A stretch of DNA of 64,000 nucleotides from Shewanella fidelis ATCC BAA-318 (lineage in GTDB: Bacteria > Pseudomonadota > Gammaproteobacteria > Enterobacterales > Shewanellaceae), in NCBI RefSeq assembly GCF_000518605.1, contig NZ_JADX01000011.1:1-64000 (forward strand), read 5' to 3'. Numbering within the stretch: the first letter of the stretch is position 1; the number at the start of each line of letters is the position of its first letter. The position numbers and the translations under genes were made by a program. The notes beneath the pieces were generated by a model. It did no database searches. It saw only the letters and a list, made by a program, of their open reading frames with translations, and was not told where the DNA came from. Below, one piece after another: positions 1 to 8,627 of this stretch.

Positions 1-5
1 GAATT

Positions 6-123
6 TGTCTGGAAACCATAGAGCTGTGGCACCACCTGAATCCATTCCGAACTCAGAAGTGAAACGCAGTATCGCCGATGGTAGTGTGGGGTCTCCCCAT
101 GTGAGAGTAGGTCATTTCCAGGC
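6..123 (+). rRNA. rrf: 5S ribosomal RNA
   Basis: The sequence matches the gammaproteobacterial 5S consensus almost throughout: the 5' TGTCTGG helix pairs with the 3' CCAGGC end, and the internal CCGAACTCAGAAGTGAAACG and GTAGTGTGGGGTCTCCCCAT segments are intact. It is the distal part of an rRNA operon whose 16S and 23S genes lie left of the window. The exact ends are set by homology and could be off by a few bases. Confidence 0.95.
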
Positions 124-219
124 TTTAAATTAAGATTTTCATTGAAAATCGAGTCTCCTAGCCCTGACAAGTTAGCGACTTAAAAAGAATTTAGCATAAT
201 GCGTAAGCAGCTTGCTAAA

Positions 220-296
220 GGAGCGGTAGTTCAGTTGGTTAGAATACCGGCCTGTCACGCCGGGGGTCGCGGGTTCGAGTCCCGTCCGCTCCGCCA
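220..296 (+). tRNA. tRNA-Asp (anticodon GTC)
   Basis: A 77-nt cloverleaf with a GGAGCGG/CCGCTCC acceptor stem, a TTCGAGTC T-arm and an encoded CCA end. The anticodon stem CCGGC/GCCGG encloses the loop CTGTCAC, giving GTC at 254-256, hence aspartate. It lies about 95 bases after the 5S gene, the usual place for a distal tRNA in a gammaproteobacterial rRNA operon. Confidence 0.97.
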
Positions 297-307
297 ACAT
301 TACGATA

Positions 308-335
308 AGCCCTGCTAGCAATAGCAGGGCTTTTT
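308..335 (+). terminator. Rho-independent terminator of the rRNA/tRNA operon
   Basis: A perfect stem AGCCCTGCTA / TAGCAGGGCT with a GCAA tetraloop is followed by a run of Ts, directly after tRNA-Asp. Confidence 0.92.
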
Positions 336-533
336 CGTATCTGTAATTTACTCATACTGCGATAAGCTCTTCTTGATTGAGTTTTTATGTAGCTATCTGC
401 GGTTAGTAAATTGTATACACTGATCACGCTTCTACAATATCCTGTGTCACTTGCTGTATAGTATGTGACTTCGCACAACTCTCTGTTGCTTTATAGAGCT
501 ATAATACGGCTCGAATGTAAAAAGGTTTATAAG

Positions 534-785
534 ATGGATTGCCGTTTAGGTTGTGGTGCTTGCTGCATTGCACCTTCTATTACTACTCCTATTCCTGGTA
601 TGCCAGATGGTAAACCTGCTGGGGTACGTTGTATTCAGCTCAATGAGCAAAACTTGTGTAAGCTATTTGGTAAAGCGGAAAGACCAGCTGTGTGCGGTCT
701 CTTTGCCGCAACCGATGATGTATGTGGCTCAAATGATAGCGAAGCGCTATGGCTTATCAGTACATTGGAAGCTGCTACAAACTGA
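534..785 (+). CDS. YkgJ-family cysteine-cluster protein
   Basis: An 83-residue cytoplasmic protein with eight cysteines (3, 7, 10, 11, 33, 42, 54, 64). The opening CxxxCxxCC pattern is the hallmark of the YkgJ / zinc- or iron-chelating cysteine-cluster family, whose biochemical role is unknown; it presumably binds a metal or an Fe-S cluster. I chose the ATG at 534 because AAAGG lies about ten bases upstream and the protein then begins directly with the conserved cysteine motif. The longer frame from 465 would add 23 non-conserved residues. The gene sits just upstream of nsrR in the same orientation (53-base gap), so cotranscription is possible but unproven. Confidence 0.8.
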   Translation: MDCRLGCGACCIAPSITTPIPGMPDGKPAGVRCIQLNEQNLCKLFGKAERPAVCGLFAATDDVCGSNDSEALWLISTLEAATN

Positions 786-838
786 TAGAAGCATACTCTA
801 AAGCTTCATCTAATATTTATTTTACGGATTGTCGATTA

Positions 839-1288
839 ATGCAATTAACTCGTTATACAGATTATGGTTTAAGAACGCTGATGTACTTAGCGTTAAACTC
901 TGAAAGAGAATCACTGTTTCGTATCTCTGAGATAACTGAAGTGTTTGATCTGTCTGCTAACCATATTTCGAAAGTGGTTCATCATTTGGGTAAATTGGGT
1001 TATTTACAAACAGTGCGTGGCAAGAGCGGCGGTTTTAAGTTAGCTAAGTCTGCATCTGAAATAAATATTGGTCAGGTGGTACGCTCACTTGAAAACTCTT
1101 TAGCACCTATTGATTGTACTAAACCCTATTGCTTGTTCACCCCTGCTTGTAAGCTTAAAGGCGTATTGGGCGAGGCTGTGAATGCATATTTAGCCGTGTT
1201 AGATGGCTACACTTTAGAGATGATCGTAGCGAATAAGCCTGAGCTTAAGGCTTTATTACCGGACCTTTCAATTCCTATCCTGCAATAG
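839..1288 (+). CDS. nsrR: NsrR, nitric-oxide-sensing Rrf2-family repressor
   Basis: A 149-residue Rrf2-type DNA-binding regulator. The N-terminal winged helix (about 1-60, MQLTRYTDYGLR... to VRGKSGG) and three clustered cysteines at 93, 98 and 104 match NsrR, in which they hold an NO-sensitive [Fe-S] cluster. The spacing (C-x4-C-x5-C) is the same as in the E. coli protein. NsrR represses NO-detoxification genes such as hmp; none of those lies in this window. The ATG at 839 gives the family N-terminus, whereas the open frame from 749 has no homology upstream. The last 21 bases overlap the 3' end of the convergent yibQ gene. Confidence 0.9.
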   Translation: MQLTRYTDYGLRTLMYLALNSERESLFRISEITEVFDLSANHISKVVHHLGKLGYLQTVRGKSGGFKLAKSASEINIGQVVRSLENSLAPIDCTKPYCLFTPACKLKGVLGEAVNAYLAVLDGYTLEMIVANKPELKALLPDLSIPILQ

Positions 1289-2029
1289 TTGAAATTTGCT
1301 AGCGACTGTCGCAGCCGTAGGTTGTGGCAGTAGCTCTGAAGCATGTACTAACTGAATTTTCTCATCATCCAGTCTTGACAAATTATTAGTTAAAAACGCG
1401 ATAGTTTCAGGATAAGGGTGGGCGATCACTACGATTTGCTTTTTACTTTTGGCAAGCTTGATCGCTTGTTGAAATTGCCGCTCTAAACCAGCCCACGATT
1501 TATCATTATCTAGAAATATTTCTCTGTTAAGCAAGGGAATACCTACAGACTGTGCAACTGCGCCTGCTTGGGTAAACTTTGTTGTGCGACTGTCTATGAA
1601 ATAGATGTCTTGCTGTTGCAACGCTTCCATTACCCAGCGCATAGGTTGCTTTAGTTGAGTGAGCAAACTGCCCATATGGTTATTCGCACCACTTGCATGA
1701 GGTACACTTGCGATAGCTTTGCTTACTTGTGTTTTAAATTCTGATTCACTCATGGTGTTAGTCAGGCCACCTTGGCCAATCGCTTTACCGTTTAGCGCCT
1801 GCATTGGCAGATGCACTAAAATCTCATTGCCCTGTTGATAAGCTTGAGAGGCGAGAGTTTTGCCTAAAGGAGTGTGGGGCAATATCGATAAAGTGATATT
1901 GGCGGGCAATGTCAGTACAGCCTTATCCGATTGACGATATCCGATATCGTCAATAATGATGGCAATTTTGCTGGCGAAGGCACTAGTGCTTGGTAACACG
2001 AATAATATTAATAATAAAAGATAGCGCAC
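1268..2029 (-). CDS. YibQ-like divergent polysaccharide deacetylase
   Basis: A 253-residue exported protein. A signal peptide (about 1-19, ending SAFA) precedes a divergent polysaccharide-deacetylase fold, with the motifs IAIIIDDIGY (23-31), ILPHTP, NNHMGS and IDSRTT. It is the product usually encoded after envC in gammaproteobacteria, and its function in the periplasm or envelope is not settled. The start is a GTG at 2029, six bases after the ctpA stop and without a clear Shine-Dalgarno, which suggests translational coupling to ctpA. It is the last gene of the leftward gpmI-envC-ctpA-yibQ operon, and its 3' end overlaps nsrR. Confidence 0.85.
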   Translation of the reverse strand: MRYLLLLILFVLPSTSAFASKIAIIIDDIGYRQSDKAVLTLPANITLSILPHTPLGKTLASQAYQQGNEILVHLPMQALNGKAIGQGGLTNTMSESEFKTQVSKAIASVPHASGANNHMGSLLTQLKQPMRWVMEALQQQDIYFIDSRTTKFTQAGAVAQSVGIPLLNREIFLDNDKSWAGLERQFQQAIKLAKSKKQIVVIAHPYPETIAFLTNNLSRLDDEKIQLVHASELLPQPTAATVASKFQLLQDRN

Positions 2030-2035
2030 AGGTAG

Positions 2036-3241
2036 TTAGTTTTCTTCCTTGATCCATGCAATTGCCGAGCTGACCAATTTATCTTGAGCTACAGACTCAC
2101 GGAGTGAATTTGTTGCGATTATAGGCATATTTTCACCTTCTGATACAGTATCTAAAGTGATTTTTATATCAGGCTCAATACCTTTTGAGTGAATATCCTT
2201 GCCATTTGGAGTGGTATATTTGGCTATGGTGAGCTTTATGGCATTACCGTCCATGAGAGTGGGGATAAGGCTTTGAATGGTACCTTTACCGAAGCTTGTT
2301 TGGCCAATTACGGTTGCTCGGCCATTTTCTTGTAAGGCGGCCGCTAAAACTTCTGATGCTGACGCAGAGCCTTTGTTGATTAGAACTGTAATAGGGATAT
2401 TGGTGGCCATTGTCTGTGGTGAGGCGTAATAGTCTGAGTTGGCATCAAAAAAACGCCCTTCCGTTGACACAATTCGGCCTTTATCGAGAAATAGGTCGGC
2501 AATGGTTATTGCTTGATCTAGCAGGCCACCAGGGTTATTCCTGAGATCTAAAATTATTCCGCTAAGATTAGTGTTTTGCCATGCAGATAACTGTTTAACC
2601 AGTTTTGGGGTGGTGTTTTCTTGAAAGCTGGATAAGCGAATATAACCTATTTGGTTATCTAGAATTTCAGCCTCAACAGAATTAATAGCAATAATGCTAG
2701 GCGATAAGGTGACTGTGTAAATCTCTTGGCTATTTGCTCTTAATATTTCAAGTTTGATAGGCAACTTGTCAAAGCTGTGCTGTTTAATTTGCTTGAGTAA
2801 CTTTTCTAGTTTATCAGCTGTAACAAGTTGCTCATTGAGCTTAATTACACGGTCGCCGGGTTTGATGCCTGCTTTTGCGGCGGGAGAGCCTGCAAAGGGA
2901 GTTACTATGGTTATCTGATCATTATCGGTAGCGATTTCTACTCCAAAGCCAAAGTACTCGCCATTATTTGAATCTTGAACGTCAGCGAAGCTCTGTTTGT
3001 CGAGAAAACTCGAGTAGGGGTCGAGTTTGAGAAAAATGCCTTCTATCGCCGCCTCGATCAATTCCTCTTCAGATACATTATCAACATAGTAGGTTTCTAT
3101 GGTGTCGATAACATCGAGCAGCATCGGGTAATTGATACGAGGTTTATATTGCTGAGTATGTTCCTGTCCGACTAAGGTTAGCGAAAGCCCAAGTGCTAAG
3201 CCAATAAAAATGCAGCAAAAATAACGTAATGTTTGTGACAT
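2036..3241 (-). CDS. CtpA-type carboxy-terminal processing protease (S41)
   Basis: A 401-residue periplasmic serine protease. It has an N-terminal signal or anchor helix (about 5-25), a PDZ domain (about 95-175, FGFGVEI... to GIKPGDRV) and an S41 catalytic domain. The dyad is visible as Ser294 in GSASASE and Lys319 in SFGKG, 25 residues apart as in Prc. Family members trim C-termini of envelope proteins; next to envC, a role in peptidoglycan-enzyme turnover is plausible. It starts at ATG 3241, with AAGGGG upstream inside a hairpin (see the separate entry). The 33-base gap to envC indicates one operon. Confidence 0.92.
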   Translation of the reverse strand: MSQTLRYFCCIFIGLALGLSLTLVGQEHTQQYKPRINYPMLLDVIDTIETYYVDNVSEEELIEAAIEGIFLKLDPYSSFLDKQSFADVQDSNNGEYFGFGVEIATDNDQITIVTPFAGSPAAKAGIKPGDRVIKLNEQLVTADKLEKLLKQIKQHSFDKLPIKLEILRANSQEIYTVTLSPSIIAINSVEAEILDNQIGYIRLSSFQENTTPKLVKQLSAWQNTNLSGIILDLRNNPGGLLDQAITIADLFLDKGRIVSTEGRFFDANSDYYASPQTMATNIPITVLINKGSASASEVLAAALQENGRATVIGQTSFGKGTIQSLIPTLMDGNAIKLTIAKYTTPNGKDIHSKGIEPDIKITLDTVSEGENMPIIATNSLRESVAQDKLVSSAIAWIKEEN

Positions 3242-3242
3242 G

Positions 3243-3269
3243 ATAACCCCTTCGTCTATAAGGGGTTAT
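3243..3269 (-). promoter_or_regulatory. Intercistronic hairpin covering the ctpA Shine-Dalgarno
   Basis: ATAACCCCTT and AAGGGGTTAT form a perfect 10-bp inverted repeat with a 7-base loop between the envC stop and the ctpA start. On the coding (minus) strand the AAGGGG Shine-Dalgarno of ctpA is one arm, so it would be sequestered when the hairpin forms. There is no T-run, so it is not a classical terminator. Confidence 0.6.
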
Positions 3270-3274
3270 TTGGT

Positions 3275-4408
3275 CTAACGTTTGCAATATCTTGCAGGAT
3301 CGACAGCTTGCCCCTTGTGCCTTACTTCAAAGTATAGGCCAGGCTGAGTCTGTCCACCTGAACGGCCAACTAAAGCGATGGATTCGCCCTTGCTAACACT
3401 ATCACCCGCATTTTTAAGTAGCGCTTGCGCATGACCATAAAGGCTCATGTATCCTTTGCCATGATCGACAACCAAAACCATACCAAAACCCCGCAACCAA
3501 TCGGCATAAATGACTTTTCCGCCAGCAATGGCTTTGACATTTTGTCCTTCCGCAGCTGAGATCATCACTCCTTTCCACTTCACTTGACCGGAACGTTTAC
3601 TACCAAAGGCTGATTTTATCCGACCTTTGGTTGGCCAATTGAGCTTATGGCGGCTAGATAAGCCATCAAAAGAGGGGTTGTTTTTTGCAGCGGCTAGCGC
3701 TTGTTTGATTACCTGTTTAAGGCTAGCCTCTTCGATTTGTAGCTGCTCTAATACGGCGCCACTACTATTCAAAGTTCGTTGTAGTTGAGTTAGTGTGTTT
3801 TGTCGTTGTACCTGCTCTTGGTTCAACTTCTTAGCTTGTTGCTGTTGCTCAATGACCAGTTTATTGAGTCGATTCTGTTGCTGTTGCTGTTCAGTTTGGA
3901 TCTCTTCGAGTTCTTTTAGAGTGGTCTGTAATTGCTCAATAGAATCAATGCGCGCTTTATTTAAGTATTGATAGTATGCAAGCAGTCGTTCAATGCTGGC
4001 TGGAGATTGTTGATTTAACAACATTTTACTGTAGTCGTGATTACCAGCTAAGTAGGCACTTTCGAGTTGATTAGACAGTGATTTCTGTTGGGCTGACTTT
4101 AGCTGATTCAGTTGTTGCTGCTTATTGTTAAGCTCGGCAAGTTTTTTATCCGTTTGGCTTAAGTCTTGTTTAGTGCGATTGACTTTCGTTGCCGCTTGGG
4201 CAATTGCTTTTTCATCCTCTTTTAACAGCGAGACTAACCTTTCCCTTTGCTTATTGGTGTTTTTTACCTCAGATTGCTGCTTATTGATTTGAGCCTGAAT
4301 TGATTTCAGCTCAGACTGGCGGCGTTCGAGATCGGTCGCACTGACCATTAAAGGAAGCGATAGAAAGCCAGCAATAATGCTGGCTTTGATAAAAAATCGA
4401 ATGTTCAC
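3275..4408 (-). CDS. envC: EnvC, murein hydrolase activator (degenerate LytM domain)
   Basis: A 377-residue periplasmic protein with a signal peptide (about 1-24), a long Gln-rich coiled coil (about 25-245) and a C-terminal M23/LytM domain (about 260-377, including HGKGYMSLYGHAQ). The usual zinc-binding HLH segment reads GLY just before FEVRH, so the domain is probably catalytically dead, as expected for EnvC. In E. coli EnvC recruits and activates the amidases AmiA and AmiB at the septum through FtsEX. It starts at ATG 4408, ten bases after the gpmI stop, and is the second gene of the leftward operon. Confidence 0.9.
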   Translation of the reverse strand: MNIRFFIKASIIAGFLSLPLMVSATDLERRQSELKSIQAQINKQQSEVKNTNKQRERLVSLLKEDEKAIAQAATKVNRTKQDLSQTDKKLAELNNKQQQLNQLKSAQQKSLSNQLESAYLAGNHDYSKMLLNQQSPASIERLLAYYQYLNKARIDSIEQLQTTLKELEEIQTEQQQQQNRLNKLVIEQQQQAKKLNQEQVQRQNTLTQLQRTLNSSGAVLEQLQIEEASLKQVIKQALAAAKNNPSFDGLSSRHKLNWPTKGRIKSAFGSKRSGQVKWKGVMISAAEGQNVKAIAGGKVIYADWLRGFGMVLVVDHGKGYMSLYGHAQALLKNAGDSVSKGESIALVGRSGGQTQPGLYFEVRHKGQAVDPARYCKR

Positions 4409-4418
4409 TTGTTAACTA

Positions 4419-5963
4419 TTACTCTTTGAGTTTTATTATCGAACGGCCTGTCATCTCTGCAGGTACGTCTTGTCCCATCAAGGTTAACATAGTCGGCGCT
4501 AAATCACTCAAACGTCCGCCGGTTTCGATCTCTGCGTCACGTCCAACATAGATGAGTGGCACTAATTCACTGGTATGGGCTGTATGCGCTTGCCCAGTTG
4601 TTTCATCAGTCATTTGCTCAGCGTTACCATGATCGGCAGTAATTAAACATTCACCACCCACTTTTTCTAACGCTTCAACAACGCGGCCAATACAAGTGTC
4701 AACAGCTTCACAGGCTTTTACTGCTGCTTCAAAGTTACCTGTGTGACCAACCATATCGCCGTTTGGATAGTTACAAATAATCACATCGTAATCGGTTGAT
4801 TCAATCGCTGCGACTAACTTATCGGTGAGTTCTGTTGAGCTCATTTCCGGTTGTAAGTCGTAGGTAGCGACTTTTGGCGACTGGATTAGAATACGGTCTT
4901 CACCTTTAAATGGCTCTTCTTTACCACCATTGAAGAAGAAGGTTACATGCGCATACTTTTCTGTTTCTGAAATACGTAGCTGAGTGAGATCTCGGTTTTG
5001 TAGAGTTTCACCTAAGGTGTTAACTAAATCGCTTGAAGGATAAGCGATAGGAGCTTTGATATCAGCCGCGTACTCAGTCAGCATGACGAAGTTTATTTTA
5101 GGTGTCACGTTACGCTCAAAGCCAGCAAAATCAGGCTCAACAAAGCTGCGAGTGATCTGACGGGCGCGATCTGCACGGAAGTTCATAAAGATCAGGGCAT
5201 CGTTATCAGCTAACTTAGCAATATTCCCCTCAGCATCTGGGATCACTGTGCTAGCGACAAACTCGTCATTTTCATCACGGGCATAGGCCGCTTCAATCGC
5301 TTCAACAGCGTTTGCAGCTTGATGTAAACCTTTGCCTTCAGTGATTAACTCGTAAGCTTGTGAAACGCGATCCCAGCGGTTATCACGATCCATTGCATAA
5401 TAACGGCCAATTAACGATGCAATTTGGCCTGTACCTAAGTTGTTAAACAGCTCTTCAAAGTGCGCTAGGCCAGATTTAGCGCTACGTGGTGGTGTATCGC
5501 GACCATCAAGGAAAGCATGCAGGTAAACTTTTTTCGCGCCACGATTTACGGCTAGTTTGCACATGGCTTCAATGTGGTCTTGGTGACTATGAACTCCACC
5601 AGGAGATAGTAGCCCCATAATATGTACCGCACCATCAGCTTTTATTGCCGCATCAATTGCTGCTGTTAGTGCAGGGTTATTGTCAAATTCACCGTCGGCA
5701 ATCGATTTGCCAATTCTGGTTAACTCTTGGTAGACAATACGGCCTGAGCCGATGTTGATATGTCCAACTTCAGAGTTACCCATTTGACCATCTGGTAGGC
5801 CAACATCTAAGCCAGAACCTGAGATTAAACTGTGTGGATATTTTGCATTTAGCTGATCTAAAACCGGTGTATTAGCATGAAAAACGGCATTTTTCTGCGT
5901 GTTTTCACGGTAACCCCAGCCATCGAGGATCAGCAATGCCAACGGGCGTTTGCGTGTCGTCAT
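4419..5963 (-). CDS. gpmI: GpmI, cofactor-independent phosphoglycerate mutase
   Basis: A 514-residue Mn-dependent enzyme interconverting 3- and 2-phosphoglycerate in glycolysis. It opens with [11 protein letters not shown], and Ser64 in the [10 protein letters not shown] motif is the phosphorylated nucleophile of the family. Other alkaline-phosphatase-superfamily metal motifs are present, such as [10 protein letters not shown] near the C-terminus. The ATG at 5963 is preferred over the frame opening at 6026 because AAAGG lies 8-10 bases upstream and the family N-terminus begins there. It leads the leftward operon and is transcribed divergently from yibN across a 237-base gap. Confidence 0.97.
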   Translation of the reverse strand: MTTRKRPLALLILDGWGYRENTQKNAVFHANTPVLDQLNAKYPHSLISGSGLDVGLPDGQMGNSEVGHINIGSGRIVYQELTRIGKSIADGEFDNNPALTAAIDAAIKADGAVHIMGLLSPGGVHSHQDHIEAMCKLAVNRGAKKVYLHAFLDGRDTPPRSAKSGLAHFEELFNNLGTGQIASLIGRYYAMDRDNRWDRVSQAYELITEGKGLHQAANAVEAIEAAYARDENDEFVASTVIPDAEGNIAKLADNDALIFMNFRADRARQITRSFVEPDFAGFERNVTPKINFVMLTEYAADIKAPIAYPSSDLVNTLGETLQNRDLTQLRISETEKYAHVTFFFNGGKEEPFKGEDRILIQSPKVATYDLQPEMSSTELTDKLVAAIESTDYDVIICNYPNGDMVGHTGNFEAAVKACEAVDTCIGRVVEALEKVGGECLITADHGNAEQMTDETTGQAHTAHTSELVPLIYVGRDAEIETGGRLSDLAPTMLTLMGQDVPAEMTGRSIIKLKE

Positions 5964-6200
5964 GGTAGTACCTTTAAGTTTTAAAAAATAAGCTTGAAAT
6001 CGGAATTGGTTAAATATTACTACCAATTAGCCTTGTGCATAAAGACATTTACTAAGATTAGGCTTATCGAATATGGCTATTGAAGTCATATTAGTATCGC
6101 TTGAGCTCCCTTTGCGTGACTAACATTCTGTATTCTGCACCAAGCGATGGTATACTCAGTGCCCTCATTATATTTGGCCCAGAAAAGTAGGCAGTGAACG

Positions 6201-6635
6201 ATGCAAGAATATATGGAATTTTTTAAAGCTAACCCGATGCTAAGTATTGCTTGGGTTGGTTTGTTTGTTGGATTAATTGTTGTTGTATTTAAATCTAGCG
6301 TGTCTAAAGTCAAAAATGTTAATCACCAAGAAGCGACTTTGATGATTAATAAACAAGACGCTAAAGTCGTTGATGTACGCGGCAAAGAAGAGTTTAAAAA
6401 GGGTCATATCGTAGGCGCAATCAACTTACCATTAGCAGATATCAAAAATAATCAGCTTGGTAACCTTGAAAACGCAAAAGCGAGTCCCATTATAATGGTA
6501 TGCAACGCTGGAATGACTTCATCTCAAGCTGCTCAGCTGATGGTTAATCATGGTTTTGAAAACGTGAATAACTTGAAAGGTGGTATGGGTGAATGGCAGT
6601 CAAATAACTTGCCTGTTTCAAAAAGTAAAAGATAG
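6201..6635 (+). CDS. YibN-like membrane-anchored rhodanese
   Basis: A 144-residue protein with one N-terminal transmembrane helix (about 13-31) and a cytoplasmic rhodanese domain (about 40-140). The active-site loop is CNAGM with Cys101 as the sulfur acceptor, preceded by VVDVRGKEEF and GHIVGAINLP, both typical of rhodaneses. It resembles YibN of the gpmI/secB neighbourhood; the sulfur substrate is unknown. In E. coli grxC separates yibN and secB; here the space before secB (229 bases) holds no glutaredoxin gene. Confidence 0.88.
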   Translation: MQEYMEFFKANPMLSIAWVGLFVGLIVVVFKSSVSKVKNVNHQEATLMINKQDAKVVDVRGKEEFKKGHIVGAINLPLADIKNNQLGNLENAKASPIIMVCNAGMTSSQAAQLMVNHGFENVNNLKGGMGEWQSNNLPVSKSKR

Positions 6636-6719
6636 AAGTGTTAGCCGAGCCATTGATTTTTTGTTGAGTAATTGATTAGAGTGTTAACGCTTAACTTATG
6701 TGGTTGCCGGCATTGAACT

Positions 6720-6739
6720 GAGGGACAACAAGCTCCCTC
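6720..6739. repeat. Small palindrome GAGGGA-N8-TCCCTC
   Basis: A perfect 6-bp inverted repeat with loop CAACAAGC in the yibN-secB gap. It closely resembles the GGGGGA-CAACAGCT-region palindrome at 63037-63056. A second imperfect hairpin (GCAAAtTGGG / CCCAagTTTGC) follows at 6781-6804. These lie where grxC sits in enterics, and may be in the secB leader. Confidence 0.5.
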
Positions 6740-6864
6740 CTAAAAGCGTCTGTTGACTAAATAAATCAAAAACCGGGAACGCAAATTGGGATCCCCAAGT
6801 TTGCCAAGCCCTGAGACTGGCTCTTTTATGTAGCCTCATTAACATTTTTTAAAGGTAGGATAGT

Positions 6865-7350
6865 ATGGCTGAAGTAGCAAACAACGAACAACAAGGTCCA
6901 CAATTCAACATTCAACGTGTTTACACAAAAGATATCTCTTTTGAAACACCAAACAGCCCAGCTGTTTTCCAAAAAGAGTGGAACCCAGAAGTTAAGCTTG
7001 ATCTAGATACTCGCAGCAACAAACTATCTGACGACGTATACGAAGTTGTTCTGTCTCTAACAGTAACAGCTAAGAATGGTGAAGAAACTGCATTCCTATG
7101 TGAAGTTCAGCAAGCGGGTATCTTCGCTATCGCTGGTCTAACTGAACAGCAGCTAGCTCACTCTTTAGGTGCATACTGCCCTAACGTTCTTTTCCCATAC
7201 GCTCGTGAAGCAATTGGTAGCCTAGTAAGCCGTGGTACTTTCCCACAGTTAAACCTAGCTCCAGTAAACTTTGACGCACTATTTGCTCAGTATGTTCAAC
7301 AGCGTCAAGCTGCTGCAGCTGAAGCACCAGCAGAAGAAGCTAACGCTTAA
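6865..7350 (+). CDS. secB: SecB, protein-export chaperone
   Basis: A 161-residue cytoplasmic chaperone that keeps preproteins unfolded and hands them to SecA. The conserved core is recognisable from [19 protein letters not shown] through [19 protein letters not shown] and [14 protein letters not shown], followed by the usual variable Ala/Glu-rich tail. The ATG at 6865 follows a weak AGGATAG ribosome site. gpsA begins four bases after its stop, so the two form an operon as in E. coli. Confidence 0.97.
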   Translation: MAEVANNEQQGPQFNIQRVYTKDISFETPNSPAVFQKEWNPEVKLDLDTRSNKLSDDVYEVVLSLTVTAKNGEETAFLCEVQQAGIFAIAGLTEQQLAHSLGAYCPNVLFPYAREAIGSLVSRGTFPQLNLAPVNFDALFAQYVQQRQAAAAEAPAEEANA

Positions 7351-7354
7351 TCGC

Positions 7355-8374
7355 ATGAAAAACACTGCCGACATTACGGTACTGGGGGCGGGCTCTTACG
7401 GGACCGCCCTTGCCATTTCTTTAGCGAGTAATGGTCACAGAACCATGCTTTGGGGACACGAACCCGAGCACATTGAAAACCTGAAAAATGATAAGTCTAA
7501 CGAAGCATTTTTACCGGGTATTCCGTTACCAGACTTACTTATTCCAGAAGCAGATTTAGCAACAGCATTAGCCGCATCTAACAATGTGCTAGTGGTGGTG
7601 CCTAGCCATGTTTTTGGTTTAGTTCTGACTCAAGCAAAACCACTATTACGCAAAGACTCTCGAATTGTATGGGCAACGAAAGGCTTAGAGCCTGAAACCG
7701 GCCGTTTAATTCAAGATGTTGCGCGTGAAGTGTTAGGCGATGAGTTTCCGTTAGCTGTGCTCTCAGGGCCTACTTTCGCTAAAGAACTTGCTGCAGGAAT
7801 GCCTACGGCAATTTCGATAGCTGGTACCGATCCACAGTTCACTAAAGACTTAGTTGAACTACTGCATAGCCCTAAGCGTTTGCGCGTTTATGCCAACGAT
7901 GACTTTATCGGTCTGCAACTGGGTGGTGCGGTTAAGAACGTTATTGCTATTGGTGCAGGTCTTTCTGATGGTATTGGATTTGGCGCCAACGCCAGAACAG
8001 CACTGATTACCCGTGGTTTAGTTGAGTTAACTCGATTAGGCGAAGCGCTTGGCGCTCAAGGTTCGACCTTTATGGGCATGGCTGGCTTAGGTGATTTGGT
8101 GCTCACTTGTACCGACAATCAGTCACGTAACCGCCGCTTTGGTCTAGCACTTGGTAAAGGTTGTGATGTTGAAACAGCACAAGATGAAATTGGCCAAGTA
8201 GTTGAAGGTTATCGCAATACTAAAGAGGTCTACACGCTAGCTAAGCGTTTAGGTGTTGAGATGCCTATCACTGAGCAGGTTTATCAAGTCTTGTATAAAG
8301 GCAAATCTCCTGTGGATGCCGCCAAAGAGTTGTTAAGCCGCGAGCAGAAGTCTGAGACTTCGTCGGCAGAATAG
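7355..8374 (+). CDS. gpsA: GpsA, NAD(P)-dependent glycerol-3-phosphate dehydrogenase
   Basis: A 339-residue enzyme reducing dihydroxyacetone phosphate to sn-glycerol-3-phosphate for phospholipid synthesis. The Rossmann nucleotide-binding motif GAGSYGTAL is at 11-19, the SGPTFAKE motif near 137-144, and the catalytic Lys194 in [14 protein letters not shown] chose the ATG at 7355, four bases downstream of the secB stop, because the protein then starts at the usual distance before the Rossmann motif. The longer frame overlapping secB from 7271 would add unrelated residues. A terminator follows at 8413. Confidence 0.97.
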   Translation: MKNTADITVLGAGSYGTALAISLASNGHRTMLWGHEPEHIENLKNDKSNEAFLPGIPLPDLLIPEADLATALAASNNVLVVVPSHVFGLVLTQAKPLLRKDSRIVWATKGLEPETGRLIQDVAREVLGDEFPLAVLSGPTFAKELAAGMPTAISIAGTDPQFTKDLVELLHSPKRLRVYANDDFIGLQLGGAVKNVIAIGAGLSDGIGFGANARTALITRGLVELTRLGEALGAQGSTFMGMAGLGDLVLTCTDNQSRNRRFGLALGKGCDVETAQDEIGQVVEGYRNTKEVYTLAKRLGVEMPITEQVYQVLYKGKSPVDAAKELLSREQKSETSSAE

Positions 8375-8412
8375 TATTCAGCTATTAAACTGAATAACTA
8401 ATACAGTTGATT

Positions 8413-8439
8413 AAAACCGAAGCCTAGCTTCGGTTTTTT
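8413..8439 (+). terminator. Rho-independent terminator after gpsA
   Basis: The stem AACCGAAGC / GCTTCGGTT with loop CTA is followed by six Ts, 40 bases after the gpsA stop. It closes the secB-gpsA transcript. Confidence 0.9.
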
Positions 8440-8467
8440 GTTTTGCGCCTACCAGCTGTTGGGGGTA

Positions 8468-8544
8468 GTACTTCCATGTACAGATACTACTTCATGCCAT
8501 CCATGGCATAGGTGTTGAGAGTGGTATAAATACTTCCATGTACA
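8468..8544. repeat. Cluster of three small hairpins with TCC-type loops
   Basis: GTAC-TTCCAT-GTAC (8468-8481), ATGCCAT-CC-ATGGCAT (8494-8509) and TACTTCCATGTA (8531-8542). The 14-base sequence TACTTCCATGTACA occurs at 8469 and again at 8531. They sit between the gpsA terminator and the next gene, and resemble the larger hairpin array near 62906-63200. Confidence 0.6.
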
Positions 8545-8627
8545 AATAACAGTGCTAAAATAGCGCCCCTTTTGTGCTCAAAACTTCCTCTATATTTGAG
8601 GCTAGTTACGTTTTTAGGAGTTATCGA

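Noticed and set aside
239..478. 79-codon leftward frame over the tRNA
   Set aside because: It is the reverse complement of tRNA-Asp and its flank; the peptide GTRTRDPRRDRPVF is a well-known tRNA-antisense artefact.
6086..6313. 75-codon leftward frame between gpmI and yibN
   Set aside because: It overlaps the yibN start and has no ribosome site or recognisable product.
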